NCBI RefSeq assembly: GCF_033568475.1
Contig: NW_027331831.1
Coordinates: forward strand, 2,046,001-2,110,000
Direction: 5' to 3'
Origin: Henckelia pumila
Lineage: Eukaryota; Streptophyta; Magnoliopsida; Lamiales; Gesneriaceae
Length of the DNA stretch: 64,000 nt
Below are positions 23,783-35,981 of this stretch, piece after piece. The first letter of the stretch is position 1; the number at the start of each line of letters is the position of its first letter. The position numbers were made by a program, and so were the translations under genes. The notes below the pieces were generated by a model that did no database searches, was not told the DNA's origin, and was given only the letters and a program-made list of their open reading frames with translations.

Positions 23783-23924
23783 AAATATTGATAAATCTCT
23801 ATCATTAAATACATCATTGGGGTAGTGTCTGTAAAGATACGATGAAATTATCTCAAATATTGATAAATCTGCACCCTTAAATACATCGTTGGGTATTGTC
23901 TGTAAATATAAAATGAAATTATCC
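23783..23924. repeat. Tandem duplication, unit 72 bases
   Basis: The unit starting AAATATTGATAAATCT at 23783 recurs at 23855 and continues through AAATACATC(A/G)TTGGG and GTCTGTAAA(G/T)AT to GAAATTATC, with scattered changes. Confidence 0.75.
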
Positions 23925-26164
23925 GAGAAGTGGTTGTTATTTTTTACGGGTGTGTTTGATGTATCGGATAAATCTCTAATATATGTAGCAGCGTGTAAAC
24001 ACGCTAGCAAGTAGAAAATTGCAAACAAACTCAAAGAAAAGTTGACTTTGCTATGTTATATTGTTATGTGTGAAGTGCTTGGTAAAATTTTTAGTATTTG
24101 AATATGAAGTCATGATGCGAATTCAAATTGAAATCAATGAATTCTGGTGCGGGTGATTCTTCATTTTAAAAATAGAAAATGACGTTTTGTTAAGGAAAAT
24201 AATTGAAATGAAAGTTACCGTTTTTAAAAATTGAAATAATAACGAAATATGAAATTGAGTGGTTATAAAATATTTTTAGATTGTTTAGAAACTTCACCAA
24301 TATATCAAATATTAGTAATATAGTTTTCAACATATTGGTCAAATAAATGTGCGCTGTAAAAAATATTTTTCCATGGAAATATTTTATAAAAATATAATAT
24401 TGGCAGAATTAGTAAGTTTTATTGCTAGATAACACGATATCGATGTATGATGTATCTTTGCAGAATAATTTGCATTCACTTTTTCTGTTTTTATTTTTTT
24501 ATGTATTTGACATCCAACTTTTTTGGCGTTTATAGTTTGCAACTTATGAGTTATAAAAGTAGTAATGTTAGATACGTAAAATACAAAAGAGGTTAATGAT
24601 ATCTTATACTAAGGGTAATACATAAATCATGTATTAAATGATTCGTATTGTTACACATAGACGTAATTAAAAATATATTATTGACGTGACAAATAATGGG
24701 ACATTAGATCTATCATTGTGATAATACTCATATGTTATGTTGAACTCAACCTATAAAAAAGGTGAACACAAAACACGATTTCCGCGGATAAATAATTTAC
24801 AAATGATATATATTTAATCTCGTAGTGTTATGATTTCCATGAGCATGAGGAATTTTACGGTATATTGTCTTTAACATTAATTAATCGTCATCAAATTATT
24901 GAATCGTTAATGGATTTCATTAGCATTTCGAACTTTTTAATCCCTAATGATGATTAACAAAGTATATAAATCTACGTTGAAAAAACGAACCTTTTGACCT
25001 TTGGCCTCAATCTACGGGCATTCTTTTCACCTCTTAGAACCATGAATCTATTAAATGTGTAACAAATTAGGTGAAAGATATGACACATGAATATGCATTA
25101 TTTGATTAATAATTACAAATACAGAATTAAGTTTTTATATATATAAAAAAAAATTGCACCACCATTCCCTTTAAATCGTAGTTTTGAATTTTTTAGGTTA
25201 TGTTTTTTCAAATGATGAAAATTATAAATCGCAATCTATGTTCAGAAATTTTAGATATTTTTTGAAAATAATAAAAATATTCAATGATAAATTGATTAGA
25301 TTTCTCATTTTCGACCTTATAGTATATATATTCTATTCATTTTTGGCAGGTATATGCACATGCAAATCTTGCTTTCTATATCCAAAAAAGTGACAACTTA
25401 TTATGTGGTTGATATATTTATGAATATTTATTCCATAACACAAAAACTCTTATGAAAGTTGAGTAATTTTTTAAAGAAAAAAAATTTCATCCGATATTAT
25501 TATTTAAAAAATATTATTTTTATGTCAAAAATATTATATTTCATTGTAGATATGCATTAAAACGGGGAATCCTACGGATATAAATTCATAACCATCTTCC
25601 TATATTTGCATAATATATTGATTTTTTTATTTTATTATTTTTAGATCGTAAAACATTGAATTTTGTAATAAAGATGCGAGATTACTATTCTTCCCTTTGC
25701 CTCCGAAGTGGGGTGCATAAGGAATCTAGCACTCGATTATTTAAAAGTGAAGCATTTTTAGAGTACAACATCCATTAATATGAACTAACCTTGCAAATCG
25801 AATCGAATGACTCGTGAGTTTATGTAATTTGTTTTGACTCAAATTTGAGCATGAGCGCTGTATTTGAGTTATCGAAAAAAAAAGTAACTCGTTAGATTTT
25901 GCATGTAATTTTTATAGTAATAACTATAATATAATAAATCTCAATTTTCATGAGCATGGGCTGTATTTACTATTTTAGTCGTTGAAAAAAAATAACTTGT
26001 CACATTTTACTTGTAAATTTATAGTAATATTCAATAAAATAATAAAATTTCAATTTCCGGCTTAATTAGGTGCAGTCCTAGCTCGTCGAATTTTACAAGT
26101 TCGATTCATCGATAGTGTTGGCAACATATTTTTTTAATTAGAAAAAAATATTATAAATATATTT

Positions 26165-26345
26165 GATAGAACTGGTAATTAGACACTCCCACGGAATTTT
26201 TTTTTAGACGAGTCAATTTTATTTAATTGTACAATTAAAAGTAATATTCTGGAATGAAAAAATTAAATTTTTTTTACATGAATGACTCAAATATGATATT
26301 CATCTCATAAAATTGATTCATTGAACTGTCTCGTAGAAATTTTTA
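26165..26345. mobile_element. Degenerate MITE of a 'GAGACGGTCTCAC' type
   Basis: The order of blocks resembles a short repeat that I recall as frequent in Lamiales: CACTCCCACGGA, AGACGAGTCAATTTTATT, AAAAGTAATATTCTGG, TGAATGACTCAAATATGATAT, then TCTCATAAAATTGATTCATTGAACTGTCTCGT. Here it carries many substitutions. Another weak copy may lie around 58755-58860. The family assignment is from memory. Confidence 0.45.
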
Positions 26346-26780
26346 TGAATTTGAGAAAGCATGTAACTAAAATTATATGCCACGAAAAACTCAAGTTGAT
26401 CTACTGACATGTCAAAAGCGGGAGCATGGATTTTCCATGACTAAATTATCGGGAACAACAATAATATCCATTTTGTTTATTATGTGTTTTTTTTCTTCCC
26501 TGATTTGGGAGTACGATTCTATCTGTTAATTAAAGTCAATACTCTTATAGAGACTAACTTTAAATTGATATAGCGAACTCTTATTATTTTATTTTATTTT
26601 TGACAGTGAAACTCTTGTAATTTATTAAATAAGAGATAAGTTTTTCAATATAAGATCATTTAGCTAAAAAAAATTTACAAGCTCACAAACAAATTATGAT
26701 AAGAAAGAAATAACAAAAACAACGATCGAGTGAGCGATCGTCTTATTCGATCTCTTAACTTTTGTAATAGTGATATAATG

Positions 26781-26785
26781 AACTC
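26781..26785. other. Left target-site duplication of copia element A (AACTC)
   Basis: AACTC directly precedes the LTR end TGTTAGGAATCC and is repeated exactly at 56545-56549 after the other LTR. This shows that everything in between entered through one original insertion. Confidence 0.9.
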
Positions 26786-27333
26786 TGTTAGGAATCCGCC
26801 GTCTTCATCGTTCGATCCGCCGTGCTTCTTTTCTTCTTCTCTGTTTCGTACCTGCACAGAAACAAAACACAAACAAACAAGCAAGAACAATAACTTAGAA
26901 GCACTCGGGGCTCAGACGCTACGCCTTCTCCTATTCTCCAGCAATCTACGACGAAGACCGAAGGATTCCCACTCCTGATGCTCACTGCCCTCCTAATCTC
27001 ACTGCCCTCCTAATCTCACACAAATTTCACAGTAGAAGCTCAATCCCACGCTCGAGATAGGTTCACACAGAACCGCACAAAGCACAAAGCAAAGAGATGA
27101 CACTCAGTCACCGAAAGAGGTAAGACACGCAGAAGCTCAATCTCTTTCTGTCTCCCTTGCTCTAGCAATCGACCGCTCTACCATATATATAGAAGAAGAG
27201 CTACTTACCAAGATTTCAGTCGCCCAAAATCATGGAGAAAATGGGTGCTATCGGCAGCCCCTTGTCTCACGCAGAAAGAAGACTTCTCAGCCCTAGAAGA
27301 AGAAAAGAGTACGCACAATAGTTATTAGGGTGG
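26786..27333 (-). repeat. 3' LTR of element A, distal part
   Basis: It matches 55885-56470 almost base for base, including TAGAAGAAGAGCTACTTACC and the AATCTCACTGCCCTCCT duplication. It ends abruptly at ATTAGGGTGG, where E1 begins. The last five bases (GGTGG, 27329-27333) are E1's left target duplication. Confidence 0.92.
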
Positions 27334-29435
27334 TGTAAGGACCCGATTTTAATATGTTAATTAATTTGTGTGTTACAAATATGTATTATTAAATATCAGT
27401 TTATAGACGATATTAAAATATATATTTTATTTATAGAGCACACAAGAGTTGAAATAACTTGAACCGAGTCAAATTCTAACCCCGAATGAATAAAACAAGA
27501 TACACATTAAATTAATACATATCTATTAAACTAAATATGGATATACATATATACGACTCTCTCTCTCCTCATCTTTTCCACCGGCTTCTGCGTCTTCTTC
27601 TTCCTTTTCATTTCAAACTTTTCTCGTTGCTTCAAATCGCTGTATCTTTGCCGTCGGTAATCGATTTTCGAAAATAAATATAGTTTTGGAATCCTCGCGA
27701 CGTAAGCTCTTTCTTTTGGTACCAATATTGTAAGGTTTTATCGCGTCGCTCGAAGCTCGAATTCCGACAGCCGCCGCCGTTCGCCGCCTGCTTCGTCGTC
27801 GATCGCCGCTTGCTGCAGGAGGAAGGTTATTCAGGCTAGTTGGAGCTTTATTTCTTAGCTTTGAGGTAGATTTCGAGATTAGAGTTTCAAATTTTGGGAA
27901 TTTTGATTCAATTGACTTTCGATAATTGATATTTGATTTATTATTGGTTGTAGGTATTATATCGAAGTTGATTGAAGGTATTGACTATTTTTCAGAATTT
28001 ATTTGGGATTAATTTCGAATTTCCAGATTTTTAATATTGGGAATTTTTGAATTTAAGTGTTGATTATTCATTAATGGAGTGTTTAAATTCTCTAAAAAAT
28101 ATAAATGCGAATTGTCGAAAGTTGTAGGAATTTTCGAAAAAATTCAGATTGTTCTAATTTCGGTATTTCGACGTTTAAGAGTCGTATATTCGACATTTGG
28201 ACATTGATAGGATGCTTTGATATGAAATATGAAATTTTGAAATGTTAGTTTGTTTTTTAGATTTAGTTTCAATAATTCTCAGATTTGTACTAGGGATTAG
28301 GAATTAATATGCATAAATGATTTTTCACAGGATTGGAGTATTCGAATAATACTTGAGATATTTCTGTGGTAAATTAAGTGTTGGTTAAGGTACGTATAAG
28401 CTGCTTATATTACGACACCTAAAATGACATGTAATGATATTTAGTATTTTGTAATGAGTGATAACGTGCTTTATGTGCTTATGTGGATTATATGATTGCA
28501 TTCACTCATTTATAATTTTTCATAGCACGTTGAGCCTTGACTCCTTTGATTGCTATTGATATTGAACTCTTGAGATATATTGAGTCATCGATGGAGCGAG
28601 TGACATTATTTCGTGCACTCCTGAGTTAGCACGAGACCGAGCGGGTAGCAACCGTGCTCTCGATGCTACGTACGACACTACTGATGATAGCATGAGGCCG
28701 GACGGGTAGCTCCTGTCGCCCTCGATGCTACGTGTGTGGATTAGCAGTGATGATTCGAGGTCTGCTACGTTCCTGGCACGGGTGGCCACTGAGGTTATTG
28801 TTATACGATTATTTGGACTCCATTTGGTATCCCTTATTCCATTGATACCTGTCACGCATTACATTGCATGTCATTGCATTGTACTTGATTTTATTCATGT
28901 CAGTTATATTTGTCGTAATTTTTTTAGTTCGTTGTACTGGGGTCCGACCCCTGTTTTCTTTTTATGTTGTGGTTGTTTGTGATTCCATAGCAGGTTATCC
29001 AGGGGGATTTGACGCATCTGGTGGAGCGTCATCTAGTGGTACCCAGTGAGTCGAGCGTGGAGTCGAGTTTCCAGATATATGTATATATCAGTTTAGCGAG
29101 TTTTATATTTGCCGGGGTGATGCCCTGTGTATCTGTATCGATAGTTTTGGACTTTGTTTTGAATTGATATTTGTGTGATCGAGCCTTGCCGGCTCTGCAT
29201 GTGTTTAGTTCTGGCCAGTGCGGCTATAAGTTTGTGAATTGGAGTTGTGACTCTATTTTTGAATATATATTGTTGGTTGTGTTGTACAGGTTTTTGGGAT
29301 GTCCTATTTACGAATAGGTTATGCCGAATTTTCTATAGGCCCAAAACGCAAATTTTTAACTCGTTTTCGCTGTTTACATTAATTAATCCTGGTTGTTTGT
29401 TCATTAAATATTAAATCAGGACACGGGCCCTTTCA
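27334..29435 (+). repeat. 5' LTR of E1
   Basis: It starts TGTAAGGACCC and ends CCCTTTCA. It contains a CT-rich microsatellite (about 27556-27570) and a pair of GATGCTACGT blocks about 60 bases apart (28669 and 28725). Short open frames within it are not genes. The counterpart is 52113-54222. Confidence 0.92.
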
Positions 29436-29703
29436 TTTGGTATCAGAGCATAAACTGGGATATGCTCGAATTAGAGTTTAGAACACTCGAGTTTAGACAC
29501 TAACAAAATGGTTGCGTATGTGTGTGACTACTTGTTCTTACGTGACTTACTTGTTGTGTTGATTATTTGAACTTATCTGATAAAACCAATAGTTTTTGGC
29601 TTTAGAACTTAGTTTATGAATTCTTTAGAACTCTGAGTTCCTATCATAGTTTTCTGTTCGTTACATTCTTTCTGCCTGTATTTAAAGCCTTGTGTCTTGT
29701 AGA

Positions 29704-32700
29704 ATGGAACCGGGAGGAAGAGGTAGAAAAGGGAAGGAAGTTGTAGAAGAGTCTGCAGCGGAAAATATTAGAAATCTTGATGATATTGTCAGGGGAAGAC
29801 GTGGTCGACCAGCTGTTCAGCCTCCGAAGAATGTGGAATTAGAGGTGGAAAAACAGCCACGGGTAAATCCTGACAAAGGAAAATCGATTCAGGCTGAGGC
29901 TGATCCAGTAGCCCAATTGACAGAGAAAATGGGAGGAATACGATTAATAATTTCTCAATTCCAGGAATTGCATCCTCAAAAGTTCTTTGGCAATGAAAGA
30001 AGTGAGAAAGCTGCTAGTTGGTTGAAAAGTCTCGACAATATGTTTAATGGACTAGAATATCCTGATGAAATTCGCCTGAAATTAGTTCCTGTTCAACTTA
30101 AAGACCGAGCGCAACTTTGGTGGGAAACGACAGCAGAAACACTTTCTGATTCTGGTGAAAAGATTATATGGGAAGTATTTCGTAATCAGTTTGCACAAGA
30201 ATATGCACCACCTTCCTATTATTCGGCTAAAGAAGATGAATTTAATATGTTGGTGCAAGGCAATAAATCTGTTGCTGAATATGCTTCTCAGTTTTCTGCT
30301 CTTTTGCCTTATGTCCCACATGTTGCAAAGAATGATCGGTCAAAGCTTTCACATTTTCTGAAGGGGCTTACACGAACGATCCAAACTTTGGTGACTACTG
30401 GAACTCCATCGACTTATATGAAAGCAGTAGAAAAGGCAAAGAAGATTGAAGTGAGTTTACTCAGAGGTGAACCGCAACCAATCCCAGCATCTGTTCCTCA
30501 AGGAGCTGGAAGCACTTCGCAAACACCGGTGGGTTTACCTTCATATCAGCCTACGCAATCTTCTCAGCAAGCGAAGAAGCTTTGGTTTAAAGCTAGAGGA
30601 AAGTCATTTAAAAAGAAGCCACAGTCCAGTTCCTCCAGTTCCAGTGGTAGTCGTGGTGGAAGTTCAGTTGGATCGTCCGGTAGGGTGTACTGTGATAGAT
30701 GTGGTGGTAATCATTTGAGTGCACATTGTACAGGATTTTTAGGAACTTGTTATACTTGTGGGCAGGCTGGACATTCGTCTAGAGTATGTCCAAATGCTGG
30801 AAGACAGCAAGTGCAACCACAACAGTTTGGTCAATTTCCTGGAAGACCATCGTTTAGGCCATATGCTCCTGTACCGCAATTTACTCCTACATAGCCTTAT
30901 GTTCCGGTACAGCCAATGCAGCAGCCTTGGTACTCATCTCCTCAGAGTCAGCAACGTTTTCCAGGGCCACAGCAGGCTCAAGTCCATGCTATGACTCAAG
31001 ATCAGGCACAAGATGCACCTGGGGGAGTTATTGCAGGTATTTGTTATATTTTTGATTATCCTGCACGTATCTTGATAGACACAGGAGCATCTCATTCATT
31101 TTTATCTGTTACATTTGCTGATGAGCATGAGATTGTTTTTACTCCGTTGTTGGATACTGTGTCTGTAGCTACTCCTGCTGGTGTTTTTTCTTGATGTCTA
31201 ATGAGATAGTTTTGAATTGTGTGATTAGATTTGAGGATAAGATCATGATAACCAATCTAATCAAATTAGCTTTGTCTGATTTTGATTGTATTCTGGGTAT
31301 GGATACACTGATGAATTATAGAGCTACTGTTGATTGTTTTCATGGAATTGTGAGATTTAGACCGTATTATGGCAATAAATGGAATTTTTATGGTAATGAT
31401 TCACAATCCCGCATTCCATTAGTATCGGCAATGAAAATGTTTAGATTATTGTCGATAGGACATAAAGGATTTATGATTTATGCTCTTGATGCGACGAAGG
31501 AAGAGAAATTGAAAGTTTCAGATATTCCTGTCGTCAAGGATTTTCCTGATGTATTTTCTGATGAGATTTCGGGTTTTCCGCCTCAGGGGGAAGTAGATCT
31601 TAGCATTGAGTTGATGTCAGGGACAAGTCCAATTTTTCGAGCTCCATATCGATTAGCTCTAGCAGAATTGAAAGAACTCAAGGCACAATTGCATGATTTG
31701 CTGGAAAAAAGTTATATTAGACCAAGTGTGTCGCCTTGGGGTGCTCCAGTCTTGTTTGTGAAGAAGAAATATGGAACGATGAGAATGTGCATCGATTATC
31801 GGCAATTGAATCAGGCTACTGTGAAGAATAAGTATCCTTTGCCATGAATTGATGACTTGTTTGATCAGTTGCAGGGTACATCTGTATATTCTAAAATTGA
31901 TCTTTGTTCCGGATACCATCAACTTAGAGTTCGAGAGGAAGATGTTCCCAAGACAGCATTTCGAACGCATTACGGACATTATGAATTTTTAGTTGTGCCT
32001 TTCGGGTTGACTAATGCTCCAGCGGTTTTCATGAATTTAATGAATCGTGTGTTTCAAGAATTCATAGATCGATTTGTTATCGTGTTTATTGATGACATTT
32101 TGATTTATTCTAAGTCAAGGAAAGAGCATAAAGAACATTTGACATTAGTACTTCAGAAACTCAGAACATCACAATTATATGCTAAGTTTTCTAAGTGCGA
32201 ATTTTGGTTGGACAGAGTATTATTTCTAGGACATGTGATATCAGCACAGGGGTATCTGTCGATCCTAGTAAAGTTGAAGCTGTTCTTAATTTGTATAGAC
32301 CAACCAATGTCTTTGAGATTCGTAGCTGTTTGGGTTTGGCTGGCTATTACATGCGTTTCATCAAGGGATTTTCCGAAATAGCTAGGCCTATGACTATATT
32401 GACTCAAAAAGATCGACGTTTTGTGTGGACTGAGGAATGTGAAGCTAGTTTCCATACTTTGAAAGAAAAACTGACTACGGCTCCAGTACTAGCATTACCT
32501 TTAGGCTCAGGTGGCTTTGTTGTTTGTACAGATGCTTCTTTGAATGGACTGGGTTGTGTTTTGATGCAAAATGGACGCGTGATTGTGTATGCATCTCGTC
32601 AATTGAAACCACATGAGACTCGTTATCCAGTTCATGATTTAGAATTGGCTGCCATTGTGCATGCATTGAAAATATGGCGTCATTATCTGTACGGTGAACA

Positions 32701-34399
32701 GTTTGTGATTTATTCCGATCATAAGAGTCTGAAATATTTATTCACACAGTCTGATTTGAATATGAGACAATGTCGATGGTTGGAATTACTTAAGGATTTT
32801 GACTGTGATATTCAATACCAGCCAGGAAATGTGAATCAAGTTGCAGATGATTTGAGCAGAAAAGTTCATACTAAGATGTTAGCATCTTTAACTATTTCTA
32901 AAGTTCATGAGCATTTGGGAACTTCAGGATGGACTTATCGAGCTAAAGGTAATCATTTCATAGTTTCATGTATTCAAGTTGAACCACGAATAATTTCAAA
33001 AATCAAAGCAGCACAAAAGACTGATCCATATATTCATCACTTGAAAGAATTAACTCCAGCTGGTCAGTCAGGGAAATTCCTTGTTGCTTCTGATGGATGT
33101 TTGCGTAATAATGGTAGACTTGTGGTTCCGAATTTGATAGATTTGAAAGAAGATATACTACGTGAAGCTCATTGTAGTCGACATAGTGTACATCCTGGAA
33201 TTAGAAAGATGTATCATATTTTGAAAGCCCATTACTGGTGGAAAGGTATGAAAAAAGATATTTCTGACTTTTTGGCTAAGTGCCTGATGTGTCAACAAGT
33301 GAAGGCTGAAAGAATGAGACCAGGTGGTATGTTACTTAGTCTTGAAGTACCACAGTGGAATTGGGAACACATTACTATGGATTTTGTGACACACCTACCT
33401 CGATCTAATCGTGGTTGTGATACCATTTGGGTTATTGTGGATAGATTGTCTAAATCTGCCCATTTTATTCTATATGATCGTACTTGGACATATACAAAAA
33501 TGGCGAAAATGTACATTGATCAGATAGTGTGATTGCATGGTGTGCCAGTTACTATAGTATCAGACCGTGATCCCAGATTTACTTCTAAGTTTTGGTCTAG
33601 TTTGCAATCAGCTTTGGGTTCTAAATTGGCCATGAGTACTGCCTATCATCCACAGACAGATGGTCAATCTGAAAGAACTATTCAGACATTGGAAGATTTA
33701 TTACGAGCTGTTGTGATGGATTTCAGTGGTGGTTGGCAAGAATCTTTAGCTTTGGTGGAATTCTCTTACAATAATAGTTATCAAGTATCTATCGGGATGA
33801 CACCATTTGAAGCCTTGTATGGCAGAAAATGTAGATCTCCGATATGTTGGGAAGAAGTAGGAGAACGACAATTGTCGGGACCAGAGTTTATTCAAGAGAT
33901 GAAAGAAAAAGTTGAACTGATCAGGAAAAGAATGAAAGCAGCCCAGGATCGTCAAGCTAGCTATGCTAATAACAAGCGTAGACCTTTAGAATTCCAGGTT
34001 GGCAATTTTGTTTTCTTGAAAGTATCACCATTTCGTGGTACTATGAGATTTGGGCGTAAAGGGAAATTAGCTCCTCGTTATATAGGTCCGTACGAGATTG
34101 TTGAGAAGATTGGTATTTTGGCGTATCGTTTGAACTTGCCGCAGAGTTTGTCTGTGATACATGATGTATTTCACGTATCAATGCTGCGGAAGTATGAACC
34201 AGATCCTTCTCATATCTTGAGGGCTGATGATGTGGAGTTGGATAGTTCCCTTAGCTATATTGAGTATCCAGTGCAGATTCTTGATCGTAAAGAAAAGCAA
34301 CTTAAGAATAAGACGATTCCTTTGGTTATGGTGGAATGGAGTAGACATGGAAGAGAAGAAGCTACGTGGGAATTGGAGTCTAGAATGCGTCAAGAATGA
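29704..34399 (+). pseudogene. E1 gag-pol polyprotein, disabled
   Basis: Gag starts at ATG 29704. It has the retrotransposon gag fold (ASWLKSLDNMF...QLWWET) and paired zinc-knuckle cysteines (CDRCGGNHLSAHC, CYTCGQAGHSSRVC). The protease has LIDTGASHSF (about 31072). Reverse transcriptase has [19 protein letters not shown] and FIDDIL. RNase H contains TDASLNGLGCVL. Integrase has the HHCC finger, then the Asp and Glu catalytic blocks, and a C-terminal chromodomain-like end ([19 protein letters not shown]). Breaks: TAG at 30892, a frameshift in the T-run near 31185, TGA at 31845, a frameshift in a G-run near 32248, and TGA at 33530. Both TGA codons stand where relatives have an arginine codon, consistent with decay of methylated CGA. 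Confidence 0.9.
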
Positions 34400-34701
34400 C
34401 CTCATTTGTTTGACAATGTGATGAATTATGCCTTGTACTCTGATTTTCCTATGTACTATCAGTAGTAGATCTTTGACTACTTGTATATAAGTTTGATGTG
34501 TGTTAATTTCGAGAACGAAATCTTCTTTTTAGAGGAGGAGAACTGTAATGTAGTAGCCCGTACCCGAAATCAGTGATTAAGTGTTAATCAATTCATTAAT
34601 CCTACTAATTAAGAGTAAACATGATTAAGGGAACTCTTAATGGGTTAACGGAGTCCGGAATTGGATTCAGAACACTTGAAAATGGTTTGAGGGTCATCGA
34701 G

Positions 34702-34900
34702 TTCGGAGGCTCCGAAGTCAAGGTTCGGACGGTTCGAAGTCAGGGTTCGGACGATCCGAAGAGGGTTCGGACGCTCCGAACGTGTTGCCGATAGTCTTCA
34801 TGGATGATGTCATCATGCTGACGTAAGCAATGACGTAATATCGGGTTCGGACGACCCGAACATGTTCGGACGACCCAAAGTCCAGTTCGGACGATCCGAA
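34702..34900 (+). repeat. Palindrome array of E2 LTR (TTCGGA-N3-TCCGAA)
   Basis: Units start at 34702, 34723, 34746, 34766, 34846, 34865 and 34886. Each is a 15-base inverted repeat, with one to three mismatches in some copies. The spacing is irregular (20-23 bases within clusters). In the other LTR the array spans about 50877-51097 and has one more unit. Placement just upstream of the TATA box suggests binding sites in the promoter, but no matching factor is known to me. Confidence 0.85.
34819..34835 (+). promoter_or_regulatory. as-1-like element in E2 LTR (two TGACG, 7-base gap)
   Basis: TGACGTAAGCAATGACG has the same spacing as the as-1 element of plant stress promoters, which is bound by TGA-type bZIP factors. 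A palindromic TGATGTCATCA lies just upstream (34804-34814). In the 3' LTR the first motif is mutated to TTACG. Confidence 0.6.
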
Positions 34901-35981
34901 CTCCGTCTATAAATAGGAGGGCCGAGATTCAGATTTAGACGCATCAATCACCTCTTCTCTCTCGATTCCTTAGCCTTCTAACTCCGATCTAGGGAATTCT
35001 AGGCGTCCCATCGGGAATACGATAGTGGCATAGCGATCCAGGCGTCGTAGCGGAGCTGTGGCCTAGTTTTGAGGCACTCGACAGCAAAGGGCTAACGACG
35101 AACGAAGGTATAGCTTTTGCTTCCTAAAATTATTTAAGAGTATTCTTTAGCTTAGTTAAGGCTTTTAGAGCATTATAATGATAGTAGTATCATTTGGCAG
35201 TGTAGAGCAGATTATAGGCGTGGATCTAGGGCTGATAGCACTTGCCTAGTATTTGAGGTACGAAAGTACTGTTCGAGATATCCTGACTGAGTATGCATGT
35301 ATTATGTGACTGCATGATTTATATGTCATTGATTTATGCTGCATTCATTTGCATACTGAGCTATCTCCTTCGAGATGTCTGTTAGTAGGGTTTTTCCCTA
35401 TCCTGTTAGTGGTTGGACTTTCATCGATTTGGGTCCGGCATATCCACTGGTATTATGGTATGGGAGCCACCTCCTGAAGCGACGGCACAGCATGCTACAT
35501 ACCAGGGCCCGGTCTGTCTCTGTTATCTGATCATTGACCTCGAGTTTATAGGGAGTTCACTTTGAATGCATGTATACGCATACTCTCGTACTGAGCATTT
35601 TATGCTCATGTCTCGTACTCTGTGTTTCTGGACACCCTATTCCATGGGGCAGGTTTGCGATTGGACGAGGCGGGTGGATCCAAGAGGGGCTAGGCAGTGG
35701 TTGGCCAGCTGGAGCTTCGTCTAGGTTTTATTTCTGTTGTTTTGGGTTGATACAGCTATTCGATTTGGTTGTATAATATTTGGATAAATTACAGATTCCT
35801 TTCCTTGGGATTGTATTTATTTATGGTTTCCGCCAGTTTATTCTGATATCTGTTTTATTAAGTTAATTGCATGCCTAAGTTCTGCTAGTAGGTGATCTGG
35901 GTAAGGGTCACTACATTTATGGTATCAGAGCATGCAAAAGTATTCTTGGGATTTAGTCTCATCATGAGGTATTTTTTGTAG

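Larger units (their letters stand above)
23067..26780. other. bZIP promoter and AT-rich intergenic DNA
   Basis: The bZIP leader and promoter should lie in the first kilobase, since the gene is on the - strand. The rest is AT-rich sequence with relics of repeats: a 72-base tandem duplication and one recognisable MITE-like copy, listed separately. A second, poorer relic of the same MITE type may lie near 25440-25550. Segments near 25790-26110 recall diverged repeats rich in CGAA/TCGA. No coding gene is supported. Confidence 0.6.
34549..35915 (+). repeat. 5' LTR of E2
   Basis: From about 34702 to 34900 it holds seven copies of a 15-base palindrome of the form TTCGGANNNTCCGAA. They end eight bases before a TATA box (TATAAATAG, 34908-34916). 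A tandem TGACG pair lies between them (34819-34835). The counterpart LTR at 50724-52112 has eight palindromes. Confidence 0.92.

Noticed and set aside
29438-29449. TGGTATCAGAGC as part of a tRNA gene
   Set aside because: It is the initiator-Met tRNA primer-binding site directly after an LTR; no cloverleaf surrounds it here or at the similar sites 35920-35931, 44016-44027 and 55868-55883.
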